A stretch of DNA of 62,178 nt. Source: Propionibacteriaceae bacterium UBA6238. Lineage in GTDB: Bacteria > Actinomycetota > Actinomycetes > Propionibacteriales > Propionibacteriaceae. Under the pieces are notes generated by a model. It worked only from the letters and a program-made list of their open reading frames with translations. It did not search any database and was not told the origin of the DNA. The stretch spans positions 1 to 62,178 of the forward strand of contig DJWE01000092.1 in the NCBI GenBank assembly GCA_002441465.1, read 5' to 3'. This document shows, piece after piece, positions 51,226-60,006 of the stretch; the first letter of the stretch is position 1; every line of letters begins with the position of its first letter. The position numbers and the translations under genes are program-made.

Positions 51226-52740
51226 TCAGTTCTCCTCGGTAGACGTGGTCATGGCTGCGGCGAGCAGCGCGGTGGTGGTGATGTCCGGTGCGACGAACTC
51301 CTCGGCGAGCCGACCGGATCGCAGGACCAGGACCCGGTCGCAGACCAGCGGGAGTTCCTCAAGCTCGCTGGAGACGAAGACCACCGCCGCTCCGTCGTCG
51401 GCGAGGGCACGCATGATGTCGTAGATCTGAGCCTTCGAGCCCACGTCGACTCCACGGGTGGGTTCGTCGAGCAACAACACGTTGCTGCCGGCGTGCAGCC
51501 AGCGGCCGATCACCGCTTTCTGCTGATTCCCCCCGCTGAGGGTCGCGATGGAATGGTTCACGTCCGCGATCTTGATGGCGAGACGATCGCGCAGCTGGGT
51601 GGCCGCCTCGGTGATCCGGCGAGGACTCAGGGTCGCGTAGCTGCTCACCCGCGGGTAGTCGGACATGACCATGTTCTCGGCGATGCTGAGTTCGTTGATC
51701 ACGCCTTCGCGCTTGCGGTCCTCGGGGGTGAGCCCCACTCCGAGCCGCTTGGCCGTGAGCGGATTCGCCCGCCGCAGCGGGGTGCCGTTGATCTCCACCC
51801 GGCCACCGGCAGCCGTCCGGAATCCGGCGATCGCCTGAAGAAGCTCGGTCCGACCTGCACCGAGCAGTCCGGCCAGGCCCACGATCTCTCCCGCGCGCAC
51901 CTCGAACGAGACCCGCTCGAGCTTCGGCGGCAAGGCCAGCTCGCGCACGCTCAGGCGAACCTCGCCGTACTCTCGCCGCGTGTAGGCGACCCGCTCCTGC
52001 TCCTTGCCTCCCAGCATCAACTCCACGATCGTCTGGGTGCTGGCGCCGGCGACATCTGTCGTGGCGACGTGGCGTCCGTCCCGCATCACGGTCACTGTGT
52101 CGGCGATCTGCCTGATCTCGTCCATTCGGTGGCTCACATAGATCACGCCCACGCCGCGGGCGGCCACGCGGCGAACCACCTCGAGCACGAGATCCACCTC
52201 GTGGCTGGCCAGCGCGCTGGTCGGCTCGTCGAGAATAAGCAGCTTCGGGTCGGAGTGCAGAGCGCGCGCGATCTCCACGATCTGCTGCTCCGCGAGGGTC
52301 AGGCCCGCCACCTCCCGGCCGGGGTCGAGGGTGACGCCGATCTCCTCCAGAACGCGCCGGGCCAACGCTTCCTGAGCACGAGTGTCGATGCCGGCACGGC
52401 CGCGCAGCCAGTGCCCGAGGTAGAGGTTCTCCGCCACGGTCATCTCCGGAATGACGCTCAACTCCTGATAGACCGTGCTCACCCCCAGCCGGCCGGCCTC
52501 TTTGACCCCGCTCCCGGTGAGCCGGGTTCCGCCCAGCTCGACCCACCCCTCGTCGGGAACCTCGACACCCGACAGCATCCGAATCAGGGTGGACTTGCCG
52601 GCACCGTTGGCTCCGAGGAGAGCACGCACCTCGCCGGCATCCACCTCGAAATCCACGTCCTTGAGGGCCTGCACACCGGGGTAGCGCTTGCTCACCTGGT
52701 GTGCCCTGGCGATCGTGGCCGCCTGCGCCGCTGGCTCCAT
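51226..52740 (-). CDS. CUT2 sugar ABC transporter ATP-binding protein (RbsA-like)
   Basis: This 504-residue protein has two ABC domains. The first has Walker A GANGAGKSTL and the signature LTLAEQQIVEIARAL. The second has GLLGAGRTELLQ, the degenerate Walker A usual in RbsA, and LSGGNQQKAVIGRWL. The ATG at 52740 has AAGGAG upstream. It powers the RbsC-like permease encoded next. Confidence 0.94.
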   Translation of the reverse strand: MEPAAQAATIARAHQVSKRYPGVQALKDVDFEVDAGEVRALLGANGAGKSTLIRMLSGVEVPDEGWVELGGTRLTGSGVKEAGRLGVSTVYQELSVIPEMTVAENLYLGHWLRGRAGIDTRAQEALARRVLEEIGVTLDPGREVAGLTLAEQQIVEIARALHSDPKLLILDEPTSALASHEVDLVLEVVRRVAARGVGVIYVSHRMDEIRQIADTVTVMRDGRHVATTDVAGASTQTIVELMLGGKEQERVAYTRREYGEVRLSVRELALPPKLERVSFEVRAGEIVGLAGLLGAGRTELLQAIAGFRTAAGGRVEINGTPLRRANPLTAKRLGVGLTPEDRKREGVINELSIAENMVMSDYPRVSSYATLSPRRITEAATQLRDRLAIKIADVNHSIATLSGGNQQKAVIGRWLHAGSNVLLLDEPTRGVDVGSKAQIYDIMRALADDGAAVVFVSSELEELPLVCDRVLVLRSGRLAEEFVAPDITTTALLAAAMTTSTEEN

Positions 52741-52781
52741 CGCCTTCTCCTTACGCTGCGGAACTAGTTCTCACTCGACGG

Positions 52782-52819
52782 TGCGTAGACCCGGTGGCCG
52801 AAGCCACCGGGGCTACGCA
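52782..52819 (-). terminator. Strong intra-operon hairpin between SBP and ATPase genes
   Basis: TGCGTAG-A-CCCGGTGGC pairs with GCCACCGGG-G-CTACGCA: a 17-position stem with one mismatch around a CGAA loop. It fills the 91-base gap between the CUT2 SBP stop and the ATPase start. A stability element or partial terminator giving more SBP than transporter is likely. Confidence 0.75.
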
Positions 52820-52831
52820 AGCGGCCAGGGA

Positions 52832-53851
52832 TCACGGCAGGCCGTCGGGATGGCTGTCGATCCAGGCCTGCGCCATGTCAGCGGTGTACAGCTTCACCGG
52901 CGCGGGGATCACCCGCTGATCGGGCTTCTGTCCGTTCATGGCGTTCTTGGCCTGCTCGAAGGCCATCGTGCCCACCTCGATGCCGGAGATGTCCACCACG
53001 GCCTGCAGCACGGTGCCGTCCTTGAGTGCGGTGGCGATGTCGGTGGTCATGTCGGAGCCGAAGGCGAAGATCGATCCGGTCTTGTCACGGTTACCGATCG
53101 ACTTGAACGCGCCGACCGTAGCCCCGCCGGACTGACCGTACATGCCGTTGATGGACGGATTGGCGGTGAGGATCTGCTCGCCGACCGAGATGGCCTTGTC
53201 AGCCTCGGTGCCCTCCTGATCGGAGACGATCTTGGCGTTGGGCAGCTTGGCCTGAAGCGCCTCGGTGAAGCCCTTCATCCGCTGCTGGCAGACCTCGTAC
53301 TGCTCGCAGTTCAGGACGCCGAACTGGGGGTTGTCGATCCCCTTCTTCTGGTAGAAGTCGGCCGCGTAGTCGCCGGCGAGCTTCCCGAACTGGATCGGGT
53401 CACCGAGGATGTAGGCCGTCACGTACTTCTCCTGCGCCGCGTCGTTGACGCACGTGTTGTAGCAAATTACCGGGATGCCCGCTTCGGCGGCCTGCTTGAC
53501 CGCCGCGACCGAGCCGTCGGCCGAGACCGCGGACATGATGATCGCGCTGACGCCGGAAGAGACCAGCGACTGCATGAAGGAGCTCTCCTTCGCCACATCG
53601 CCGGCCGAGCTGCTCTCGATCAGCTTGACGTTCATCCCGGACGCCTTCGCGGCCTCCTGGACACCCTTCTTCACACCGCCGTAGTAGCCCTGGGAATCCA
53701 GGTACAGGGCGCCGATGCGCACCTCTGCGGGAGCGGTGGAGCTTCCCCCGGGAGCCGGTGTGGTACCCCCTGAGCAGGCGCTGAGGCCTGCGAGTGAGAC
53801 GACCGCCGCCAGCGCGGCTGCCGCCCTCGTGATCGTGCGTGTTGCTCTCAT
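52832..53851 (-). CDS. CUT2 sugar-binding lipoprotein (RbsB-like)
   Basis: This 339-residue protein has a lipoprotein signal with lipobox LSAC, then VRIGALYLDSQGYYGGVKKG and the PBP1-type two-lobed fold of RbsB. The sequence CYNTCVNDAAQEKY holds two cysteines, and a second pair is in VLNCEQYEVCQQ. It binds the sugar outside the cell. Its ATG overlaps the end of the DUF5107 gene as ATGA. Confidence 0.93.
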   Translation of the reverse strand: MRATRTITRAAAALAAVVSLAGLSACSGGTTPAPGGSSTAPAEVRIGALYLDSQGYYGGVKKGVQEAAKASGMNVKLIESSSAGDVAKESSFMQSLVSSGVSAIIMSAVSADGSVAAVKQAAEAGIPVICYNTCVNDAAQEKYVTAYILGDPIQFGKLAGDYAADFYQKKGIDNPQFGVLNCEQYEVCQQRMKGFTEALQAKLPNAKIVSDQEGTEADKAISVGEQILTANPSINGMYGQSGGATVGAFKSIGNRDKTGSIFAFGSDMTTDIATALKDGTVLQAVVDISGIEVGTMAFEQAKNAMNGQKPDQRVIPAPVKLYTADMAQAWIDSHPDGLP

Positions 53852-56800
53852 GTCATCTCCTTTGTCTGGATGAGAGTCGTTGGTGGATTGATGGGGCGAC
53901 CAGCGTCCAAGACCTCGGACATCTGGCGGGCAAAGGACTCGGACGGATCCACGTGGAGGACGCGCTCTACGAGGCTGCGGGCACTCGCCTCCTCACCCAG
54001 CACCATCGATGCCTGGGCGATGAGCACGTCGCAGGTGAGTTCGTGACGCCACTGCAGATCCTCGTGAAAGAGCAGCAGCGTCGGCAGGGACGTGGCGAAG
54101 TAGTCGATCGTCGCCCTCTCGGCCCGCCGGTGCTCCGCCCAGGATCGCATCGCCGAAGCCAGGCTCCGGGCCTCGTCGAACCGGCCGAGCCGCTGCAGCG
54201 CGATCGCCGAGAACACCGACCGCTCGCTGTAGGGCGTGGTCGCCATGGCGACGAAGTCGCCCTGAGCGCGGCCCGCGCGTTCCCATGCCTGCTCGGCCGG
54301 CGCGATGCGACCCGCCGCGGCGAGGGCGTCGCCGAGGGCCAGATCGAGGTGAGCGGTGTTGGCCAGGGGATGGCGGGCCTCGCCGAGGTTCGGCGACGGT
54401 TCGAGCGCGGCCTCGACCAGGCGGACGGCCGCGTCCGCGTCACCGGCCCGCTGCGCCTCGCGCGCCAGGCCCAGGTTGGCTTCCTCCCACGCTTCGAGGA
54501 CCTGGCCCTCACCACCCTCCCAGGGCTGGAACTTCCGGCCCGAGAGCAGGGCGAGTGCCTCGCCGAACCGGCCGAGGCCGATCAGGAGCTTGGCGTACTC
54601 CACGCTGAGGTCGTCCCGTGCGGCCACGGCCTCCGGATGGGCTTCCAGCCTGGCGATCCGCTCCTGAAGGGGTTCGCCGAGCCGCTTGGCTAGCTGATCC
54701 CGCTCGTACCAGAGCCTGGCATCCGAAGGGGCCAGGGAGAGGGCCCGCTCGTAGCTGACCACGGCGGCGCGAGCGTCCACGCGATGGTTGTAGGCGGCGA
54801 CGCCGAGGTTGCGGGCGGCCACCGGGTCGTCACCGGCGGCGAGCCAGGCCTCGACCGCGTCGTCGACGCGTCCCCGGGAGTAGAGCCAGTGGCCCAGCAG
54901 GGCCGCCACGGCCCGGCTCTTCGGGAATTCCCGCCGCAACGCGGTCAACATCAGACCATCGGCCAGCCGGCCGGGGAAGCACGTCCGCCGGTCGGTAGAT
55001 TCGGCTTGGTCGAGGAGACGCCGGGCGGCATCGAGATCGCCTTCGCCAAGGCGGAGGTGCGCGCTGTGCAACAGGATCAGCGGCAGCTGCCGCCCCGTGC
55101 CCTCCACGGGCGAGGACTCTTCCACCCTCGCCGCCGCACCCAGCACCCGCAGTGCTTCCGCGGACAGGCCGAGCGCACCGTATTCCAGGGCGAGGTCGAT
55201 CAGGGTGGCTGGATCGGTGCCGGGGTTCTCCCCGCCGAGGTCGGCCAGCCACCAGTCGATCGCGAACCTGCCCCGCGCATCGTCGAGCAGATGCTGGGCC
55301 TCCTCGGCGCGTCCCAGTCTGCGCAGTGCCAAGACGGAGATCGCGACGGCTTGTCGCTGGTTCACGTCGAGGGCGAGCACCGCCCGGCTCCGTTCCAGCG
55401 CCTCGTCCCAGGCGCCGCGCCGGGCGGCGAGCCGAGCCAGCGCGAGCTCCGCGGGCGCCTTCCACGCCGCGTTCCAGCCGGCCTTGGAGTAACTGCGGTC
55501 CGCCTGGGCGAACTTGCCGAGGGCCCGCTGGACGGTGCCCAGCCGGAAGTAGGCCTCGCCGTCGTAAGGGTTCGGATTGCGGCGGACGATTCTGGCGACG
55601 GCGCGTTCGAGCCGCTCCTCGGCCCGCTCGAGCAGTCCGTCGTGGTAGTCGCGGGCAGCGAGGGCGGTGTTCACGCGCGACTCGTCCGGATCACGGCGCA
55701 GTGCCTCGATCCAGTACGGAATCGGTGAGCGGGTCGCGTGCCGGTACTGCTGCAGGTGCAGCCCGGTGAGGTAGAGCTCCTCCACGGTGGCGACGTCCTC
55801 GGGCGCGGGCGGCTCGTCCGCCGGCGCGGGGAGCTTCACGTCGGTGGGCTCGGGACGCGGGGTCCAGGAGATGAGGACGGTGCCTTCGGACTCGATCACC
55901 ACCGTGAGCTGTTCGGGCAGTGTCCCCGGCGCGAGTTCGGCGTGGACCACCACCGGGTTTCCCGGTGCGGTGTCGGCCTCGGCCTTCCAGAGCACTCGAT
56001 CCTCGCAGCGAAGCGTGACCTGCACGGCACGCGGGCGGGTGGGCGCGAAGCCGAGCCGCGCCTGTGCGCCATCGACGACGAGGCTCACCGCACCGTCCCT
56101 GGTCGCCTGGTGGGCGGGACCGATGTCCTGGATCGGGTACCAGTACTGGCTGAACTGCTTGGTCTCCCCCGGGGCGAGAAAGGAGAAGTCCGGCTGGTTG
56201 TCGGTGTAGACGCCGGCCATCAGCTCGACGTAGGGACCGTCTCCATCGGTGAGGTTCGCGTCCCAGGCCCAGCCGAACGGCGCATTGCCCCACGTCCACT
56301 GCTTCTTGCCCGGCGAGATCCGGTGGTCGGCCCAGTGCACGAAGCCGGCGCCGCGTCCGTGGTCGTACCCTCCGAAGAAGTCGTCCTCCGAGCCCAGACA
56401 CATGTAGGAGGTGGGCACCGGGATGTTGCGGTACCAGTCGAGCCGGTCCGCGTCCGGTCGTTCGGGGGTGACCCGTTCGGGGTAGTCGACGCCGTAGTAG
56501 GGCCCGTCGGCGGCGGGGAACGAGATCACGGCCCGCTTGGCATGGTCGGCCACGAAGCGCACGTCGGTCGGGAAGAAGGACTGGTAGTCATCCCCTACCC
56601 GGGCGGCGACGTTGGCCCACCATAGGAAGGTCTGGACGTCCTCGGTCCGGTTGAACAACCGCACCCGAAGCTCGATCAGCGACGAGTCCGGCCGGAGGCG
56701 CAGACCGTGCATGCCCTGCATCCGGCTGAACGGATCGAGGTCGGCGCACCAGACGGTGCGACTCCCGTCAGCCTCCTCCTCGATCTCCCACGAGACCGGG

Positions 56801-57240
56801 AGGTAGGTGGCCGGACGGTGGTGCTGCGGCCAGTTGAACTCGACGCCGCCGGAGAGCCAGGGGCCGGTCACGCCCACGAGCGCGGGCTTGATCACGTTGT
56901 TGCGATAGAAGAAGTCGTAGTCGCGGGTCTTGTCCAGGCCGAAGTGGATGCGTCCGCCGAGTTCGGGGAGAACCATCAGTCGCACGAACTGATTCTCCAG
57001 ATGGAGTGCGGCCCAGCGGTGCGGACGCTTCACCGTCTGCACGCGCTCGTAGAAGGGGAGCGGGTACACACGCCCGGAAGAGCCCTGGTACACCCGGCGA
57101 TCCAGGTAGGCCGGGTAGATGTCGGGAGGGTCGACGTCGTAGGTGTCGATGGTCACGTCCTGCGACCACGCAGCCACGGGCTCCCCGACCAGTGCGGCCG
57201 GCCTGTCCGGAAGGATTAGCTTTGACTCAACTTCGAGCAC
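53848..57240 (-). CDS. DUF5107 and TPR-repeat protein
   Basis: This 1130-residue protein has an N-terminal beta-rich DUF5107-type domain (about 1-430, with LPELGGRIHFGLDKTRDYDF, GGVEFNWPQHHRP and HWADHRISPGKKQWTWGN). Then, from about 490, a long array of TPR-like helical hairpins (AYFRLGTVQRALGKFAQADR and similar) runs to the end. No signal peptide is seen, so it should be cytosolic. DUF5107 proteins recur beside sugar transporters, and the first domain resembles a galactose-mutarotase-like sandwich, so a role in binding or cleaving glycosides is a guess. The start is a GTG next to GAGG. It leads the CUT2 operon. Confidence 0.8.
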   Translation of the reverse strand: MLEVESKLILPDRPAALVGEPVAAWSQDVTIDTYDVDPPDIYPAYLDRRVYQGSSGRVYPLPFYERVQTVKRPHRWAALHLENQFVRLMVLPELGGRIHFGLDKTRDYDFFYRNNVIKPALVGVTGPWLSGGVEFNWPQHHRPATYLPVSWEIEEEADGSRTVWCADLDPFSRMQGMHGLRLRPDSSLIELRVRLFNRTEDVQTFLWWANVAARVGDDYQSFFPTDVRFVADHAKRAVISFPAADGPYYGVDYPERVTPERPDADRLDWYRNIPVPTSYMCLGSEDDFFGGYDHGRGAGFVHWADHRISPGKKQWTWGNAPFGWAWDANLTDGDGPYVELMAGVYTDNQPDFSFLAPGETKQFSQYWYPIQDIGPAHQATRDGAVSLVVDGAQARLGFAPTRPRAVQVTLRCEDRVLWKAEADTAPGNPVVVHAELAPGTLPEQLTVVIESEGTVLISWTPRPEPTDVKLPAPADEPPAPEDVATVEELYLTGLHLQQYRHATRSPIPYWIEALRRDPDESRVNTALAARDYHDGLLERAEERLERAVARIVRRNPNPYDGEAYFRLGTVQRALGKFAQADRSYSKAGWNAAWKAPAELALARLAARRGAWDEALERSRAVLALDVNQRQAVAISVLALRRLGRAEEAQHLLDDARGRFAIDWWLADLGGENPGTDPATLIDLALEYGALGLSAEALRVLGAAARVEESSPVEGTGRQLPLILLHSAHLRLGEGDLDAARRLLDQAESTDRRTCFPGRLADGLMLTALRREFPKSRAVAALLGHWLYSRGRVDDAVEAWLAAGDDPVAARNLGVAAYNHRVDARAAVVSYERALSLAPSDARLWYERDQLAKRLGEPLQERIARLEAHPEAVAARDDLSVEYAKLLIGLGRFGEALALLSGRKFQPWEGGEGQVLEAWEEANLGLAREAQRAGDADAAVRLVEAALEPSPNLGEARHPLANTAHLDLALGDALAAAGRIAPAEQAWERAGRAQGDFVAMATTPYSERSVFSAIALQRLGRFDEARSLASAMRSWAEHRRAERATIDYFATSLPTLLLFHEDLQWRHELTCDVLIAQASMVLGEEASARSLVERVLHVDPSESFARQMSEVLDAGRPINPPTTLIQTKEMT

Positions 57241-57313
57241 GCCTCGACGCTAAACCAGCGCCAACAAGGCAACCATGGGTGCGACAACTCGGAACTTGGA
57301 TAATACTCTGATC

Positions 57314-58195
57314 ATGCGCGAGGAAGTCAGAGGCTTCAAGCGGGAGGGTTTCCCGGGCCAGAAACTGCTCGTCGTACCTCGTTCGATCGTCCGGTCGGCG
57401 CTCGCCTCGCCGATCACGTCCCAGTTGCTGGTGACCGACTGCGGCTACTTCCCGCATGCGACGTCCCACGGGCGGGTGCGGCCGAACGGCTCGGGCCAGA
57501 CGATCGTCGTCGTGTGTTCGCAAGGGCGGGGCTGGGCCGAGGTGAACGGGACGCGGCACCAGGTGGCACCGAGGGAGGCACTGATCATTCCGCGGCGGGT
57601 GCCCCACTCCTACGGGGCGGACGCCGACGACCCCTGGACGATCTGGTGGGTGCACCTGGAAGGCGCACAGCTCGCCGACCTGGCCTCTGCCTGCGGCGCG
57701 ACGATCCACCGCCCGGTGATCGCCGCGCCCGCCCTGGCGTCCTGCATGGCCCTGATCGGCGAGGCGATCGACCACCTCGACCACGACGAGACCCTGCCAA
57801 GCCTCATCGCAGCGTCCGGTGCTGCGTGGCACCTCCTGACCACCCTTGCCGAGGCACGGCTGGCGAGCGTCCACGACGACCCGATCGCGGAGGCGAAGGA
57901 GTGCCTCGCCGAAGACCTGGCCCGTCCCCTGTCGATGGCAGACCTGTCGTCGCGGCTGAGCATCTCCGCCTCACATCTGACCGCGGTCTTCAAGCAGCGC
58001 ACCGGCTACGCCCCCATGCAGTACCGGACCCTGCTGAGGATGCAGCGGGCGCGCGTCCTGCTCGACACCACCGACAAGCCCATCGCCACGATCGCCCACG
58101 AGGTCGGCTACGACGACGCCGCCTACTTCTCGCGGCGCTTCACCGACCTGCACGAACAGACCCCCCGCGCGTATCGCAAGACGGTGAAGGGCTGA
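57314..58195 (+). CDS. AraC-family transcriptional regulator
   Basis: This 293-residue protein has an N-terminal cupin-like sugar-sensing domain (VVCSQGRGWAEVNGTRHQVAP, PRRVPHSYGADADDPW) and a C-terminal double HTH (LSSRLSISASHLTAVFKQRTG, IAHEVGYDDAAYFSRRF). It is divergent from the DUF5107/CUT2 operon and is probably its activator. I chose the ATG at 57314 because family members begin shortly before the FPGQ segment; the ATG at 57275 adds 13 residues. A GATAATACT element directly ahead could be a -10 box, which would make the message leaderless. Confidence 0.9.
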   Translation: MREEVRGFKREGFPGQKLLVVPRSIVRSALASPITSQLLVTDCGYFPHATSHGRVRPNGSGQTIVVVCSQGRGWAEVNGTRHQVAPREALIIPRRVPHSYGADADDPWTIWWVHLEGAQLADLASACGATIHRPVIAAPALASCMALIGEAIDHLDHDETLPSLIAASGAAWHLLTTLAEARLASVHDDPIAEAKECLAEDLARPLSMADLSSRLSISASHLTAVFKQRTGYAPMQYRTLLRMQRARVLLDTTDKPIATIAHEVGYDDAAYFSRRFTDLHEQTPRAYRKTVKG

Positions 58196-58365
58196 CCTCC
58201 TGCAGTGGCCGCAGCGGCGGGCGGGATCGCTGTGATCAAGGTCGCTTGGGCGGGCTACCGGAATCGAACGGAGTGCCAGACTCATCCACAGACGCGCTCA
58301 TGGACCGTTCGCCCGAGTTCGTTGGCGTCCAGAGGCAGCCGTACGAGTTCGTGCGCGACTGCCAA

Positions 58366-58389
58366 CTGAGACTAGACCTGAGACTAGAC
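58366..58389. repeat. Perfect 12-base tandem repeat
   Basis: CTGAGACTAGAC occurs twice without a gap (58366-58377, 58378-58389). The core GACTAG returns inverted at 58433-58438 and direct at 58518-58523, all between the AraC gene and the integrase. Repeated short cores beside an attachment site can be arm-type binding sites for a tyrosine integrase. Confidence 0.5.
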
Positions 58390-58441
58390 AGCCGAAAGTC
58401 CCCACACGCTGAGATTTTGGGCAGCGTCTCCCCTAGTCAAG

Positions 58442-58471
58442 TGGCGGAGGATACGAGATTCGAAGTCGCGA
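58442..58471 (-). other. Attachment-site-like tRNA-Ser 3' end fragment
   Basis: Read on the minus strand, this holds a T-arm with loop TTCGAAT, the 3' acceptor strand ATCCTCC, a discriminator G and CCA, as in tRNA-Ser genes with a GGAGGAT 5' acceptor strand. The T-stem has one mismatch, and no 5' half, anticodon or variable arm follows. It is a partial tRNA, as left at one end of an element integrated into a tRNA gene. The integrase starts about 190 bases away. Confidence 0.6.
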
Positions 58472-58559
58472 CGGCAGTGATTGCCTTCCCCTAGCCAGAG
58501 GCGTAGATTGGGAGCGTGACTAGGTGTTTCATTCGAACAGCGCGTAGATCTGCACAGCT

Positions 58560-58571
58560 GTTCCTAGGAAC
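58560..58571. repeat. Perfect 12-base palindrome upstream of the integrase
   Basis: GTTCCTAGGAAC lies 89 bases before the integrase start codon. It may be an operator or recombination-protein site. No function can be assigned from the sequence. Confidence 0.35.
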
Positions 58572-58659
58572 GCTCGTGGAGTTTCGGGGCAGTTCGGGGG
58601 CATGGATCTGGGGCTCCAAGTTGGGGTAGTGAGATACGAGATGCGATGCAGGTGGGGCC

Positions 58660-60006
58660 ATGACTGAGAGCAAGCGGAGCTGGGGCAAGGTCCGGCAGGT
58701 GCAGCCGTCCGGGCGGTACCAGGCGTCCTACGTCCACGGCGGCGTGTGGGGCGTCACCAAGGGCGTGCGCTTCACCGCGATGTCGACCTTCGACTCGAAG
58801 GGTGACGCATGGGCCTGGCTGGGACGGGAACGGGAACTGATCGACCGCGGGACCTGGACCCCCCCGTTCGAGCGTCATCAACAACTCGAGCAGGAACGCA
58901 TCGAGGCAGAGCGAGCCCGACGCGCAGCCGAGGCCATGCCTACTGTCGCCAGCTACGGCCGGCGCTACGTTCAGCGCGACGACCTGAGCGGCACGTCACG
59001 CGACCGGTACAGCCAACTACTGACCTACTACATCCTCGGCCAGCCCGCCGCCTCGAACCGGCGCGGCATGACCAAAGGCAAGCCGGTCACCGCCTACGGC
59101 ATCGGTGACATCCGCATCACCGAACTCACCCGGGCCCGGGTCCGGCTGTGGTGGCAGAACCTGCCAGTCAAGACCCGCGAGTCGTCCTGCCGACAGGCCT
59201 ACGACCTGCTCCGCGCCATCATGAACGCCGCCGTCGAAGACGAACTCATCGACATCAACCCCGTCCAGGTCAAAGCCGCAGCCCACGCCCAAGTCGCCCG
59301 CGAACGCGACCTGGCACCACTGCCCATCCCAATCCTGTTCCGAGTCGCCGACGCCATGCCCGAAAGGCTCCGCCTCGGCGTACTCCTGGGCGGAGTGCTC
59401 GGCATGCGCTCCGGCGAGGTACGCGCCCTCCAACGCCGAGACTTCACCCTCAACCAAGCCATGCCCACCGTCACCGTCTCCCGCGCCGTCAAGGAAGCCG
59501 AAGGCAAGCTCGAGATCGGCACCCTGAAGACCGCCCGCAAGGGCATCGCCAGCCGCACCCTGGTCATCCCCGCCGCCCTCCTCGACGCCGTCAGGGACCA
59601 CCTCCGCGACCACACCCAGATCGGACGCAACGGGCTGCTCTTCTGGCGCACCACCGACGGCCGCCCCATCCGCTCCGCCGCCTGGCTCAAGACCTTCAAG
59701 AAGGCCTGCCAACAGGTCGCAGCCGACCTCGAAGCCGAAGCCGCCGCCGGCCAGCCCGAAACCGAGGAGACCCAGCGCCTCCGCGAACTCCTCACCGACC
59801 ACGGCGGCTACATCTTCCACGGCACCCGCGTCACCGGACTCACCTGGACCTACCGCCTCTCCGGCGGCAACCTCAAAGCCGTCCAAGCCATCGGCGGACA
59901 CACCTCCTCCAAGACCGCCCTGCGCTACCAACGCGCCGACATCGACTACCTCGCCGCCATCGCCGCCAACGTCTCCGACCTCATCGAACACACCACGAAG
60001 CCCTGA
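58660..60006 (+). CDS. Tyrosine recombinase (phage/ICE-type integrase)
   Basis: This 448-residue integrase has an N-terminal arm-binding domain (about 1-75), a SAM-like core-binding domain (about 95-205) and a catalytic domain. The catalytic residues visible are R250 (GMRSGEVRAL), a lysine near 290 (TLKTARKG), H387/R390 (FHGTRVTG), H414 (GGHTSSKT) and Y423 (ALRYQ). Its codons are heavily C-ending and differ from the flanking genes, which suggests transfer. The ATG at 58660 follows a GC-poorer leader. It lies beside a tRNA-Ser 3' fragment, its probable att site. Confidence 0.9.
   Translation: MTESKRSWGKVRQVQPSGRYQASYVHGGVWGVTKGVRFTAMSTFDSKGDAWAWLGRERELIDRGTWTPPFERHQQLEQERIEAERARRAAEAMPTVASYGRRYVQRDDLSGTSRDRYSQLLTYYILGQPAASNRRGMTKGKPVTAYGIGDIRITELTRARVRLWWQNLPVKTRESSCRQAYDLLRAIMNAAVEDELIDINPVQVKAAAHAQVARERDLAPLPIPILFRVADAMPERLRLGVLLGGVLGMRSGEVRALQRRDFTLNQAMPTVTVSRAVKEAEGKLEIGTLKTARKGIASRTLVIPAALLDAVRDHLRDHTQIGRNGLLFWRTTDGRPIRSAAWLKTFKKACQQVAADLEAEAAAGQPETEETQRLRELLTDHGGYIFHGTRVTGLTWTYRLSGGNLKAVQAIGGHTSSKTALRYQRADIDYLAAIAANVSDLIEHTTKP

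Noticed and set aside
58250..58290. TTCGAT-containing stretch that looks like a tRNA T-arm
   Set aside because: The stem does not pair and no CCA or acceptor strand follows, unlike the fragment at 58442-58471.
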